A stretch of DNA of 64,000 bases, from contig VYZB01000040.1 in NCBI GenBank assembly GCA_013397455.1, positions 3,297,869 to 3,361,868 on the forward strand. The letters are read 5' to 3'. The DNA is from Crotophaga sulcirostris (lineage: Eukaryota > Chordata > Aves > Cuculiformes > Crotophagidae). Both the position numbers and the translations under genes were made by a program. Position 1 is the stretch's first letter, and the number at the start of each line of letters is the position of its first letter. Positions 49,290 through 60,409 of the stretch are shown here, piece after piece. The notes beneath the pieces were generated by a model that worked only from the letters and a program-made list of their open reading frames with translations, searched no databases and was not told the DNA's origin.

Positions 49290-49640
49290 AAAATTGAAAT
49301 CGCAACCAATCTGCAATTGCTGAAAACGCTTTTTATTCTCATGTCTGTTTATCATATGCCCTGATTCTACTTTCATTGACACGTTTGTACATTGGAAGTA
49401 AGTTTTGTGGGAGTTCGCCTGTTACAGCCTGAGAACGAGACTTGGAGACCTGAACAGATTGCAACAAATAGAGCTTCTTGCATGAACACTGGTAGAAATT
49501 TTCTAAATGCACTTAAATTCGAAGCAATCTGTGTAATCAGAAATGTAGATCGGGTGTTACCTAATACACCCTGTGAAGCACTGAGGACCTGCTTAGCCCC
49601 GTGTACCTCTGGGAGGGTCACCCAGCGATAATTGCCCAGA
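49290..49640. promoter_or_regulatory. candidate conserved block with retained CpGs
   Basis: About nine CpGs occur in roughly 350 bases (within TCGCAACC, AACGCT, ACACGTTT, TTCGCC, AACGAG, TTCGAAG, ATCGGG, CCCGTG and GCGATAA), well above the surrounding DNA. Matching open frames of about 80 codons exist on both strands (49,373-49,621 minus; 49,392-49,631 plus) without a recognisable domain. It could be a conserved non-coding element or, less likely, an exon; no firm splice sites are visible. Confidence 0.33.
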
Positions 49641-51114
49641 CCAGGCTACACTCAGTGAAACAAATTTCTGCAGGAAAACAATGAGTGTTTAGCTGAAAAC
49701 AGAAAAAAACAAAACTGGATGAGGGAAATTTAATTTTTAGGCAGAATGAATCAAATCCACAGAGAGAAGCTTTAGCCTCAAGGGAATGTTGAGAGATATA
49801 AGATCTGTTTGAAAGCAGTGGTTCTCATATATATCCATCAAGAATTTGGCCATTCTATATACTGACTTTGGGCCCAGAACTCTGAAGGCAATGTTCTACT
49901 CTTTAAATCATTGCAGTGATGAGTAGGAGCAGATTAAAGGTGTCAGAATGTGGCCCTTTGTAGATTAATAAAGGCGTGCTGAATGGGAATTTTGTCTTTG
50001 TGACTTTTTTTACTTTGATCGAGAAGGGGAGTGTGAAAGGTCACTGGCTAAGCATGTGTGCTGAAGTGCCCTGAGCCATCCAACACGATCAGCATAAATT
50101 AGAATCTGACTGCCCAGCTTTATTCATCTTTATTGATGTCTATATAGTTGCAAAGTCAGAGGGACTATAACAATCCCAGCCAGCACAGAGAACCAACTGG
50201 GGCATGCAAAAATCCATAAAATGTTTAGTATTTCCTCACAGAATTAGTATAGGAGTGTGTGGTGGTGATGTACAAGCCTCATAACTCTAGAGTTTGGGTT
50301 TTGTTTGGACCTGGATCCAAACCTTTGGAAGCTTATCAGAAGTTTCCAAAACTACTTGTGCTTGCAAAATTGCAGCCAAGTTTTAAGAGTTTATCATGAC
50401 ATTTTTCCATTGTTTCTAGCCCTGGCTGAACCACTAGTAGTTGTTATTAATGCCCAACTGCAAACCTGTCAATACAACACAAGCACGTTCCCCAAGGCAA
50501 ACTGACACACTGATTACAGCTCTGGGGAACTAGAAGCTGCACAAAATTGGGCAAAACCAGATTATGACACATTCAAAATTTCTACTTCAGTGTTGCATTC
50601 AGAAGCAGAGACTTTTTGACAAAAAGGCACTACACGTGTAGATTTGTGACAGCACGTTTAGAGCATCCATCTCCGTCCAGCAACCAGTTACTCCAGCAGT
50701 ACAATGTTCTCCATCATCCCTCCTACATTCACAGTGGTCCTCTGCCTTCCACACCACCAAGCTACCAGGACTTCTTGGTTCAGTCCTCAGAAACAGAGGC
50801 CTTTGGGTTTGGAAGTCCTCAGTTGTGTTACTTCAGTTCCAAGTCATCTCACTCCCTTAGAAAACGAAGCTTTTGTGTAAGTAATAAGAGGCAATTTCTC
50901 ATTTCTGACTACTTTATTACCTCTCCTGGATGAACAGCGAGTAATATTCAGGGCTCAGTGATATGCAGAAAAAATACAATCTTTTGAAAGCAAAATATAC
51001 ACAGAACACGATCAAAATTACGTGTCTTTGTTAAAGAAGTTCCTATGGTCAGTCCTCATTTATATAAAAAACATGTCCCAGATGGCAATCCCTAAACCAA
51101 AAATCTTAAAGGTC
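49641..51114. other. unique non-coding DNA
   Basis: No exon or repeat is recognised. The plus-strand frame 50,616-50,933 (105 codons) has no domain. Nothing else is visible. Confidence 0.5.
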
Positions 51115-51345
51115 AAAATCATCAGTTTAATCATTTAGCCTGACCTCCTAAGAAACAAGACTTTTCAAGCAATTCCTACCTCAAGCCTGTAATGGCTGGC
51201 ATATATCCTCTGGAAAAAGCTATGGCCCTGAGTTAAAGATCTCAAATAATGGGAGATTCCAACATTAGTACTGGCTTTTCTTCTGATGGCTAATAATTGT
51301 CATTACTCAAACCAAGAATGTCCCTTTTCTAGTTGTACCATCAGG
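51115..51345 (-). repeat. old, diverged CR1 LINE 3' fragment, antisense
   Basis: The plus strand reads 'ATCATTTAGCCTGACCTCCT', then 'GCAATTCCTACCTCAAGCCT', then 'TGAGTTAAAGATCTCAAATA' and 'ATGGGAGATTCCAAC'. This is the antisense of the 3' end of ancient amniote CR1 ('GTCATCTAGTCTGACCTCCT', 'ATTCCTGCATCAAGCCCATA', 'TTTAAAGACCTCAAGTGATG', 'GAGAATCCACC'). The right limit is uncertain. It is much more diverged than the young copies. Confidence 0.72.
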
Positions 51346-53185
51346 GAGCAAATATTGCCACCGTTATAAGGAGCTCAACACAAAAATAGAGCTTGTAGCT
51401 TCCAGTTCTTCAACCGTACTGATTTTCGTCTTCCCGCAGGAGAATTTTTCCCTAAGTGAGCAGTGAAATAGCATAGTTACTATAGGTGCTGAACAGAACC
51501 CGAACTGAGCATTCAAAAGGACTTTTGTTTTTAAAATTAAAGAAAAAGTATATATTTACAGCACATGCTTTTTTTTCCCTTTAAACTGGAAACACAGTAT
51601 ATAATTTTCAATAACCACAATGCCTCTATTTTTTCCGACCACAAATTAACCATAGTTCAGAGCAGTGAGATGCAGTAAGACTGATGGAATGCTTCTGCCT
51701 AAGGGATGACTTACCCCTAACAAAAATTATGCTTTGCTTCCTATTTGTTGTGTTCAATAATATTGCCTCTCTAAATACTTTTGGTTCAGTACTGACACCA
51801 AATGAAGAGGAAAGCCTCCAGAATGTACAGACATGCAGGATTATGTTTCATTTGTCTTTGTTCACTGTTCTAATTCAAACCAGTCACCCAACCACTGACT
51901 TATGACTCTAGGAGGCATATTGTGGGTTTTTTCAGATATATTTCACAAAACCACCCAAACTCAAAGGGCAACTTTCTGTGCTCAGCTACACCCCTACAAG
52001 AGCAGCAAAGTTTATAAGTTTGCACATGTACAACAGTGTGTTTTTTATAAGATCCTGCTCATAGCCTTTTTAGCTTGTTCAGTTTGAGAATACAATTTAT
52101 TTACTACAGACATGCATGACCAATTTCTGCAATAAACAAAGTATAGATGCTTTGTACATCTGCCAGTAGATGAGCATATTTTGTTGACTATGAGTGGAAA
52201 TCTACTGTTTGAGGACTCATTTTCTCATCCACTTGTTTCAGAGACAAAATTTTCTCATTAAACACAAAGAAGGGGAATAAAATTCAGTTTTTCTCTTATG
52301 CCCTCTGCCCTAAATTGCATATCTGTCAGGAGAAATAGTTCAAAATCCTTTCCAGATGCTAATTAAAAAATCTCACTATCCACTAGAATTACCCTTTTGT
52401 TTGTATTTATGCCCAGTTTCATAGCTGATGAATGTGTGAGAATACACTTATTAACAAAATAGAGGAAAAAATCATATTTTCCATTAGAAGATCTGTCCTA
52501 ATTCCCATTGCAGAATTAGTAGTTGAATGCACAAAATTGCCTGCCATGTTTCTGAAGGCAGGTGTGAACCTGTAATGCTCTGCATGTAAACAGCTCCACT
52601 GAGATTAATGAGAGCATCCAAGGAAGCAAATATCATGCACACTGGGTGACAGGATCAGTTGAGCAGTTAGCACATCCCTTACAGTTACAGTGGCTTCTCT
52701 TTCAGATGTAGCAACAGTGACTGCTACAGAATTTCCATTAAATTTTATCACTTGTATCCCAAAGGAACAGAGACTTAAAAATACAATAACTGTAATTAGG
52801 AAGAACCTGGGAAAGCTAAGCTCTGTTATGTGCAATACCCCATCATTGGCAAAAAGAATGATGTCTGTCTTGATTTTATCACTGCTTGGTTTTAGCCGTT
52901 TTATTTAAAACTTGATTGAAATTTCAACAAGGATTTACTCTACAAATCCTTATCTACTCAACTCTCCACTAATTTAGAACATTGTACGTTTTTCCCTTAA
53001 ACTGTAGAGAAAGGAAGGTTTGCAGGAAAATATTTGACCTGTCAGTAATAGGTTTGAAGACAAAATTAAAATTCAAGAACTCCTGTGAAGAATTGATTTA
53101 ATGTTAAATATCTGAAAGTGGGACTCCAGGCTAAACTTGTAGTCTCGGATGCCTCAGTATCCGGAGGATGAACAATTTCAAGCTT
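51346..53185. other. unique non-coding DNA, AT-rich
   Basis: No exon, RNA or recognised repeat. Open frames are short. The frame at 51,684-51,905 begins with a hydrophobic stretch by chance and has no supporting context. Confidence 0.5.
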
Positions 53186-53428
53186 AGTCAGGGAAAGTTT
53201 AGGCTTGATATTAGGAAAAAGTTCTTCACTGAAAGGGTGATTAGTCATTGGCATGCTCCGCCCAGGGAGGCGGTGGAGTCGCCGACCCTGGAGCTGTTTA
53301 AGAGGAGATTGGATGAGGCACTCAGTGCCATGGTTTAGATGATGGGTTGGTGTTAGTGTTGGGTTATAGGTTGGACCCGATGATCTCAGAGGTCCTTTCC
53401 AACCTTGTAATACTGTGATACTGTGATA
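53186..53428 (+). repeat. CR1 LINE 3' end, young avian subfamily, 5'-truncated
   Basis: Sense CR1 begins near 'AGTCAGGGAAAGTTTAGGCT', continues through 'GATATTAGGAAAAAGTTCTT', 'GCCCAGGGAGGCGGTGGAGT', 'GGATGAGGCACTCAGTGCCA' and 'GACCCGATGATCTCAGAGGT', and ends with two copies of the octamer TACTGTGA (53,411-53,426). It belongs to the same subfamily as the minus-strand copy at 703-905 but keeps several CpGs that the other has lost. No reverse transcriptase remains. The minus-strand frame over 53,066-53,434 is wholly a by-product of the repeat. Confidence 0.95.
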
Positions 53429-54679
53429 AACCAACTGTCAAGGATAAGTGAAATAATCACTCCCCAGAAATGCTCCTTTCTGCCTGTAGAATGCCCCTAG
53501 GTGAATAGCTAGGACCAGGTGCCTACGTTTCAGATGGCTAACGTGCATCAAGAGTAAACTTCTACTCTGTATTTGTTCAGTATCTTGAGCATTTCCTGGA
53601 TTTTTGACCTCAGAGACAGCTCCATCAGCAAGCAGTCCAATTTGCATCAATAACTTGGCCTGGCATGCTGGGATGAGCTGTGCTGGTACAGATCTCACTG
53701 AATGTATATTGTATATCTGCCCTATGGTAGCTACCCACACAATCAAGATCCCAAGCACCGAAGTCTCAGCCTATCTTCTTGATTAGCCCTAATGAAATGT
53801 ATGGGTTTGTGAAGCAATCCAGACTAACCTCTTTCCAATATCCAGCTTTCATTGTAATCTCAAGGGTTCAGGCTGATCTTGCTCACAGACAGCGCATTTT
53901 ATTAATGACTCAGCGGCAAACCTGGCCAGTGTCCAAATAACAACACAGTGGTTGTGGTTAAATTGTGTCTGGAGCGCTGGCTTCATCCTGATGATAAGCC
54001 AGAGGAGGCTGGGCTGCTGCCCTGCAAGCACAAAGAGTCACTATCTGACAGCACTTACTGATGTACCTTTGCTGATGTGTTCATGCAGAATGGGTTTTTG
54101 CTATGTTCCCCACTAACCTGGCTCCATTCCCAAGCAGCTATTTTTTCTGAAACACAAGTAGTTGACATTGCCTTCATTTTCCTATTCCTTCCTATCTGGG
54201 CCTTTCCTTAAAGGCATCAGGACTAGAAACTTCTGTTTTTAATGGCTAAACCAAGCTCAAATTTAAGCAAAGGTGTCCAGTTATACTGGATGAGAGGTGT
54301 GACTGCCCCTCCGCCCAAAGGGTTCTGCAGATACCTGTGAACTGACAGTGCAAGTCTTTTGGCATTTCATAGTCCTCAATGAATTTATTTTCCATGGTGG
54401 TGCCTAGTAAAATATTGATTTGGACTTGAACCCATATAAAACATCACCCAGTGTCCTCTGACATTGCAGAGTTTAACTACTCAGTAAATGGAGGAGCACC
54501 ATCTCAGCTTGCTTCGTGCATGCCCCAGCTGGTTTCATGTGGTGATCTTGTGGTGGATGGAAGACAAACAGGGTTTTCCTTACCTTCTCCATCATGCTTT
54601 TGACCTCATATCCTCATTTGATGTTTTCTTTTTTCTGGATAAATTGTCCTACTGTAATTATTTTTTGTACAGACACTAG
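53429..54679. other. unique non-coding DNA containing one candidate block
   Basis: No exon. The sub-segment 53,870-54,000 is annotated separately. The frame at 53,438-53,758 (minus, 106 codons) shows no domain. Confidence 0.5.
53870..54000. promoter_or_regulatory. candidate regulatory block: AP-1/MAF, RUNX and GATA motifs
   Basis: Within 100 bases lie TGACTCAGC (53,906-53,914, AP-1 or half-MARE), TGTGGTTA (53,953-53,960, RUNX-type), AGCGCT (53,973-53,978) and GATAAG (53,993-53,998, GATA-type). There are also a few retained CpGs and TTTTATTAATG. The combination resembles a haematopoietic or mesenchymal enhancer, but motif co-occurrence is weak evidence without conservation or chromatin data. 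Confidence 0.35.
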
Positions 54680-54850
54680 TCCATACCTTTGACAATATCT
54701 ATTGCCCTCTCTGTATCTTCTCCAGATCTGCTGTTTTTTTCTGAGAAAGGGAAATCAAGACTGTGCAAAGGTCCTGACACACTACGGATTGATCATGCAA
54801 AAAGGATATATTCTTTCCTGTCCTCTGTTCCTTCCATAATAATAAAGCAC
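54680..54850 (-). repeat. old, diverged CR1 LINE fragment, antisense
   Basis: The plus strand reads 'CCATACCTTTGACAATATCT', 'ATTGCCCTCTCTGTATCTTC', 'TCCAGATCTGCTGTTTTTTT', 'CAAGACTGTGCAAAGGTCCT' and 'ACGGATTGATCATGCAAAAA'. This tracks the antisense of the CR1 segment coding the C-terminal reverse transcriptase end ('CCTTTGATCATTTTTGTCAC', 'CTCCTCTGAACCTTTTTCCA', 'ACACAGTATTCAAGATGTGG', 'ACCATGGATTTATATAGTGG'). It is heavily diverged, so boundaries are approximate. Confidence 0.6.
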
Positions 54851-57800
54851 TGAACTGATGTTTCTCATGGAGTTAACTCTTTCAACCCTAGATATCATAC
54901 CTGTGTTGTCAGTCAGCTTTGATATCACTGAATATATGATGCTGAGACTGTGGATGATGGCCCAGATTACACAGGGATTTTTAAGGACAAGAAACGTGAA
55001 GAGGACCCTTTCTTGCCTTTATTTGCTCTCTATGAGTACTGAGAACAGCTGCAGCCTTTTTACTCTGAAGTGCGATCGAAGGAAACCTGTTCTGGAAGAA
55101 ATATTCCCCCTGGCCAGACACGGAGAAGTGAGTGAGAAGTTATTTGCAGTCTCCTCTTCTGCCTTCTTGTTCCACAACTTCCACCTAGACTTACATTGCA
55201 ATGGATCTGGTGACTGCTGAGCCCTGGGAGGCAAACTCCATCCTGGATGTCTTTCCATTCACCCTTGGCTGTGCTTTCTCCCTGTTCAGAATAACTAACA
55301 TTCTTTGGGGTACATCTCTCCTCACAAATCTCAAGGAGGCGGAAGCACTGCAGAGCTTGCTGTTGCACCAAAGAGCACGTTATTCCAAGGCTAAGATCTT
55401 ATTACTATTCCTTTACTACAGCAACACATTCTTTCCACTCTTTTTCTAAACCTCAAATGCTGTTGTGGCGTCAATGGTAAAGAAGTTTAGGCTTGCTTGG
55501 ATTTCAGTCTCTTGGCCTTGGATGGAGGGGAAACATTATTTCTCTAAATACACGAACCCTTATGCACACACACACTTGCACGCTCCAAGACACCAATCTT
55601 GCAACAAGATCTGCTTGTGTGTAGCCTTGTGCCTGACCAGAGTTGTGCTGAACACAAATCAGACACATCTGATGGCTGAGGCTCTTGTAACACAGCACTT
55701 TGGTGGAGCTGCTACAAATGTCATTCAGGAAAATGGCAATGTGGTTCAAACCAAGCCAGGCAAACATCCCAATGTAGTAGCAAATTAGATAAGGTTAACA
55801 GAGAGCCAAATGATGCTGCAGGAATTCTGTGCACATCCAGGGCTGTATCTTCAGCTTGGTGGGAGAAAATGCAGCTTGTGCTCCCCACTGCAAGGCAGAA
55901 ATAGGGGGAGGAGAGACCCCAGGGCTCGACCTGCTACAGCTCCACACGAGCAGGATGTGCTTCCAATATGGTACCCACTGTCACGCTTTCTGAGTCCTCT
56001 TGGGTTTCTCTCTTCTGTGTATGTGAGACAGAAAGGATTGGGGGTGGGGCATGGAGATCAGTAGTAAATTTTGGCAAAGGTTCTGGTGCTTCTATTGTCT
56101 CCTTGGGCTCAATGCTATGTGCTCTGCAAGCACCCTGCACACCCCCACCCCCTGCCAAGGGGTCCAGACCAGGGCATGCAGATGGTCTGACCCGCCTTCC
56201 AGAAAACCAGTGCAGAAACCTGACCCTCTGATGACTTTCTCAGCACCCAAGGCACTTAGTTCTGCCTCTGTCACCAAAGCATTATTGCACTTTATGACGT
56301 TCAGCACAATTTTTCCTTCAGCAGTCCTGGGATAAGATGCTCTGCTTACCACACTTGAAAAAGAGGTGTGGAGGGAGGCATAGACAGATTACTAACAATA
56401 CTTGGGTACCCGAAGATGCAGATACACATCTGATGGAACTGTGAAACATGTGGAGCCAATTCCTTCCCATTGTGCTCAAGCCAGGTCCTCCAGTGGGTCT
56501 GGGCTGTATACAGTGGGAATTGGGCAGCATTTATAACAGGCTCTGTCTGTTGATAAGATTGTCAAAACCCCATATACACTCCTAGAACAGCTTGTTCCCT
56601 ACCAGTGAAATTTGTTATTCTCTCACTGTTGTTTCACAAGTTCTGTTTCCAGCAATGCCTGATCACAGAGAAGACAACTGTAATCTCAATATGTACTTCT
56701 TGATCGTTTTTTATCCAGGACAAGTTAGGAATCATGGTGAAAATAATGGCATTTCATTTCTTTCTCCAGTAGCACCTCCTGTTCTCTGCTTCTTAATTTT
56801 TTTCCACTCAAACCTGACTTCAAAACAACACTGGAAACCACTGCAGCAGGGATAGGATAATCCCCTAAACTGGAGTCAGTTTCAGTCTTGTGAGACAGGT
56901 ACAGTTCTGATTCAAAAAACAAATCTGAGTTAACTGCAACTTGCACTTCACAGCTGGCTGCCAGCAGGTTCTCAGTATTGTTCAACACTTCTCACAGAAA
57001 CAGTGACTGAGCCCAGCACTTGCACCCCAGCTCCAGAGCATCTTGGATGCCTCGTTCAAGCATTGACCTTGCCAGGGGAGTGGAGGTGAGCAAGCTGTTT
57101 GGGGCTTGTCCTGCCATGGCTGCCGTGAGACTGATAATCTCAGCAGGGGATTCAGTGATGTGGCTGGACAAGAAACCTTTGCTACCAACAGTTTTGCAGC
57201 CCTGAGTGATTAAGACTTGCAGAAAGAATGCTTGCATTTCTGAATCTCAATCAGAATTAGCTTTTTGCAAATTAAAAACATCAGAATGCCTTGACTTAGA
57301 TTGCTCCTCCCTACAACAAGGGTTCAGGAGATAGGCTAGAGCCTACAGAGATCTGTCTCAGATCTGGATTCCATCTCACCCAAACTAACAGGATTTTTGG
57401 GGTACAGTGAAGCTAAATGGAGATCTTGGCTTTTGAGCCAGTCTTCACTTGACTTTGTTCCTGTGAGCTTCACAGTTGGATATAACACTCCAAAGTAATA
57501 ACTGGCAGAGTGGTCTTCACAAGGAGGGAAACTCTCCTGTGAATTGCAAGTTATTTACATACTTTAAAAATCTGGGTATTATTTTTTCCTAGTGTTAACC
57601 TGAGATAGAGTGCCAAGTCAGAGTTAAAGTAAACATGTGAGATATAAAGTGCAGTCCAGTGTGGCCAAGAAGCTTCTGTGCCCTCCTCTCCATCACAAAA
57701 ACTGACCTGAGAAAAGGCTGTGAAGTGCAAAGTAAGAGAGTTAAGTTGCACTTACCTTGGAGGAAAGGCTGGACAGCAATTGTGCAACCCAACCCCTTGA

Positions 57801-59807
57801 CCTGCTTTCTGACAACAGGAAAAAATCCTCTGGAAGTTGATATCCTTTTATCTTAAAAGACAGAAGCTTATTTTTCTTCTCTGATTTTAAGTGTCGCAAA
57901 CAGAAGGAGTTGGGAAGAGAGCAGCCTTTGTTCAGTCACATATGTCAGTCACAGAGAGCTGCTATGTTCCTCCTTGGGACTAAAGCATGGTGGTGACATT
58001 GGGATGGAGGTCCCTGCCACTCTGGGAGGGCAACATCCCCTCAACCTGGCTTCTTTTTTTCTGGTCCTGTATTGTGCAGTCTCTGCATTTCCTCTCCCAG
58101 AGGTTGGGTGTCTGTTCTCATGGGACAATGGTCAAGGTCTTAGTTCATATGTTTTGTGTCTGCTCCATGGCCTCCTCTGGTGGTGATGTCCCCCGGGATG
58201 ACCTCAGGCCTCCAAAACCTCTCCCAGATATCTATTTCTGTGACAGAGTTTGCATTTAGCCTTGAACTAAATCTTGAACTCCTGGAACCTGAAGAACCAC
58301 AACAGTTCCCAGAGGGCAGGATGCCGTGCATCAAAAGTGAACTCTGACTGGGCAGAGCAGATCATAAGCAAGAATGAGAAAGTGAGGAGAGAAGTGGAGA
58401 CCTCAGGAGATAATTATATTTGAGGGTTCCTGAGTCCCTTGTTCTCTTTTCAACTGACTGTAAAATCCTCTTAGAAGCCAAATCACTTCTTCCAGGCCCA
58501 TGCCTTGACAGGGCATGCAGTATTGAGCTATCCTCTTTGGCTGAGCTCCTGCTACACAGAGCATCCTTCTCCAAGCAAAGAAAACCACCTCTGCTCTCCT
58601 GCCAGATCTATTTCAACAAATTCAACATATTGGAAGAGAATATCTCCTTACACCATGCCTTAGAAATAAATACCTTAGAAATCTCCAAGGCTCAAGGGGC
58701 ATCACACAGTGGGGGGTGAGAGACTGATTTTCCCAGCTGAATCTTCAAACTAATTCCCAGAGCAAAGAAAACACTTTGGAGTCCTCACGGAGGCTGCTGG
58801 TGGCAAACTTTACACAAACAGGACTCAAGAAGGCACTGCCACAAGGGTCCTTGGTGTCCCCCTGATCCTGTGTCTCATCTGCTGAGAAACCATGTAATAT
58901 TTGAATGTGAATGGCGTGTGCTTGTTGGTGGAGAAACTGGCACTAATCAGCAGCCTCTGAACTGGAACTCCAGCAGCTTCCAGGCTCTCATTGGGAGCTG
59001 CTCAAGAACAAAGAGGGGAAAATGGACTTGGAGGCCAGCACCTGGCATAGCAGAGGTGAGTGAGGCATGGGGCAGTGGCTGCAGTCATCAGCAGAGAGGA
59101 ATTAGGTTCAAAGGATCTCCAAGACCTTCAGGATTCTTCTCCTTCGTATTATTCCTTGTGACAGGGTTGATAAAGTACCCCAGGAAAACCACCAAGTAGC
59201 CATTAGTAGATGTCAATCTTTCTAATCTTGTTTTTGGCCTCGAGTGATTGAGGCCAGTTTGGCCATGAAACATAAACCAAGAACACATGAGGAACTAAAT
59301 CCAGGCAGCAAGCCATGTCAGAGGAATAACAGCTCTCAGCAAAACTGACACATATCAGAGCTGGCTTCTACTGGATAGCGTCAAACTGGATTTCCAGCAA
59401 ATATGCATCAGTGCAACTCCACTTAGTAAGTCACACCAGCTGACAAGCTAGCCAGGATATCAGAGATGGCTTCACCCAACATTGCACAGTGTTTCTGCCT
59501 CTGGCTATAGCCTGTGGGCTTCAAATGCTGCTGGGGAAGACACGCACCTACCTGATAACCAGATAGTCAAAGCACCTGGTTGATAAAGCCCTCTGGGTCT
59601 TGGATGTCATCTAACTTCCATGTTTCTTTTCCCTCAGAAGAGCTGTCGTCATCTGGCCCATTTCAGAGAGGACCACTGGTCTCTCCTCTCTACCTCTGCA
59701 CTGCTCTCACACTGCAGTTCACCAATGACTTATATTTGGTCTTCCTGACAGAGATTACAACTGCTTAGTTTATAGAAAACTCAACTAAACTCATACGCAG
59801 TTGAAAA
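54851..59807. other. unique non-coding DNA
   Basis: No recognised exon or interspersed repeat in about 5 kb. Frames of 100-120 codons (54,858-55,220; 55,060-55,371; 55,465-55,788; 58,870-59,199) occur on both strands without domains. A donor-like GAG/GTGAGT near 59,053-59,060 has no credible exon upstream. Confidence 0.5.
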
Positions 59808-60409
59808 ATGAGCAGGAGTGTTAAGAGCTCAAAATGTTTTTTCAGCTCAGTAGCAAATGCTGCTAACCCTCCATTAAAAATAAGCAACTCGTGCAGGGTA
59901 AGGAAGCCCAACTCCTACCAAAGCAGGTTTTTATTAGAGGCAGACTTAAAGCATAAGTCTTTAATAAGGCCGGATACATATCTAGGACTAATGCAGCCAT
60001 GTCTCAATGGAGCTGCTTCCCAAATGTTGACAAATCGGACAACTTCTTTGGCTCAGAGATCCTATCTAAGTAGTAAAACTACTTCCACATGTTCATTATG
60101 TAGTGTAGGGTTGCTTTTGTGGTTATTAATGCATATACTGTGCAGAGGAGAGACCCTGGTCTGCTTAAAACGTGGGTCTCCTCTCACTGTCTCCACCAGT
60201 ATGTCCTCTGATGTGCAGAAACAGAAAAGACCCAATTTTCTACCCCATGAAATGAGTAATAAGTCAGATTCTGAAATCACTTCTAAGCATTTTGTAATCC
60301 TTAGATTTAGGGCACACAATATTCTAGGTCAGGCAGAAAAGGTCTGCGACGGTTAAAGACAATAAATCAGAATACAGGAAGAAGGATTAAAAAAAAATGA
60401 AAAAGAAAA
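59808..60409 (+). other. longest open frame (182 codons) with poly(A) signal and A-tract: possible retrocopy or unannotated transcript end
   Basis: The open frame runs 59,808-60,356 and starts with ATG in a fair context (A at -3). Its stop (TAA) is followed at once by AATAAA (60,361-60,366) and, 22 bases on, by a 9-base A-run and A-rich sequence (60,389-60,409). A frame followed by a poly(A) signal and an A-tract at normal cleavage distance is what a processed retrocopy would look like. The peptide is serine-rich with one leucine-rich stretch (around residues 101-112, VGLLLWLLMHIL) that could be a weak membrane segment. I recognise no family. Chance is quite possible: one frame of this size is not very surprising in 64 kb. 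I do not call it a gene. Confidence 0.25.

Noticed and set aside
53066..53434. 122-codon minus-strand frame
   Set aside because: It is the antisense of the CR1 3' end, so it is a repeat by-product.
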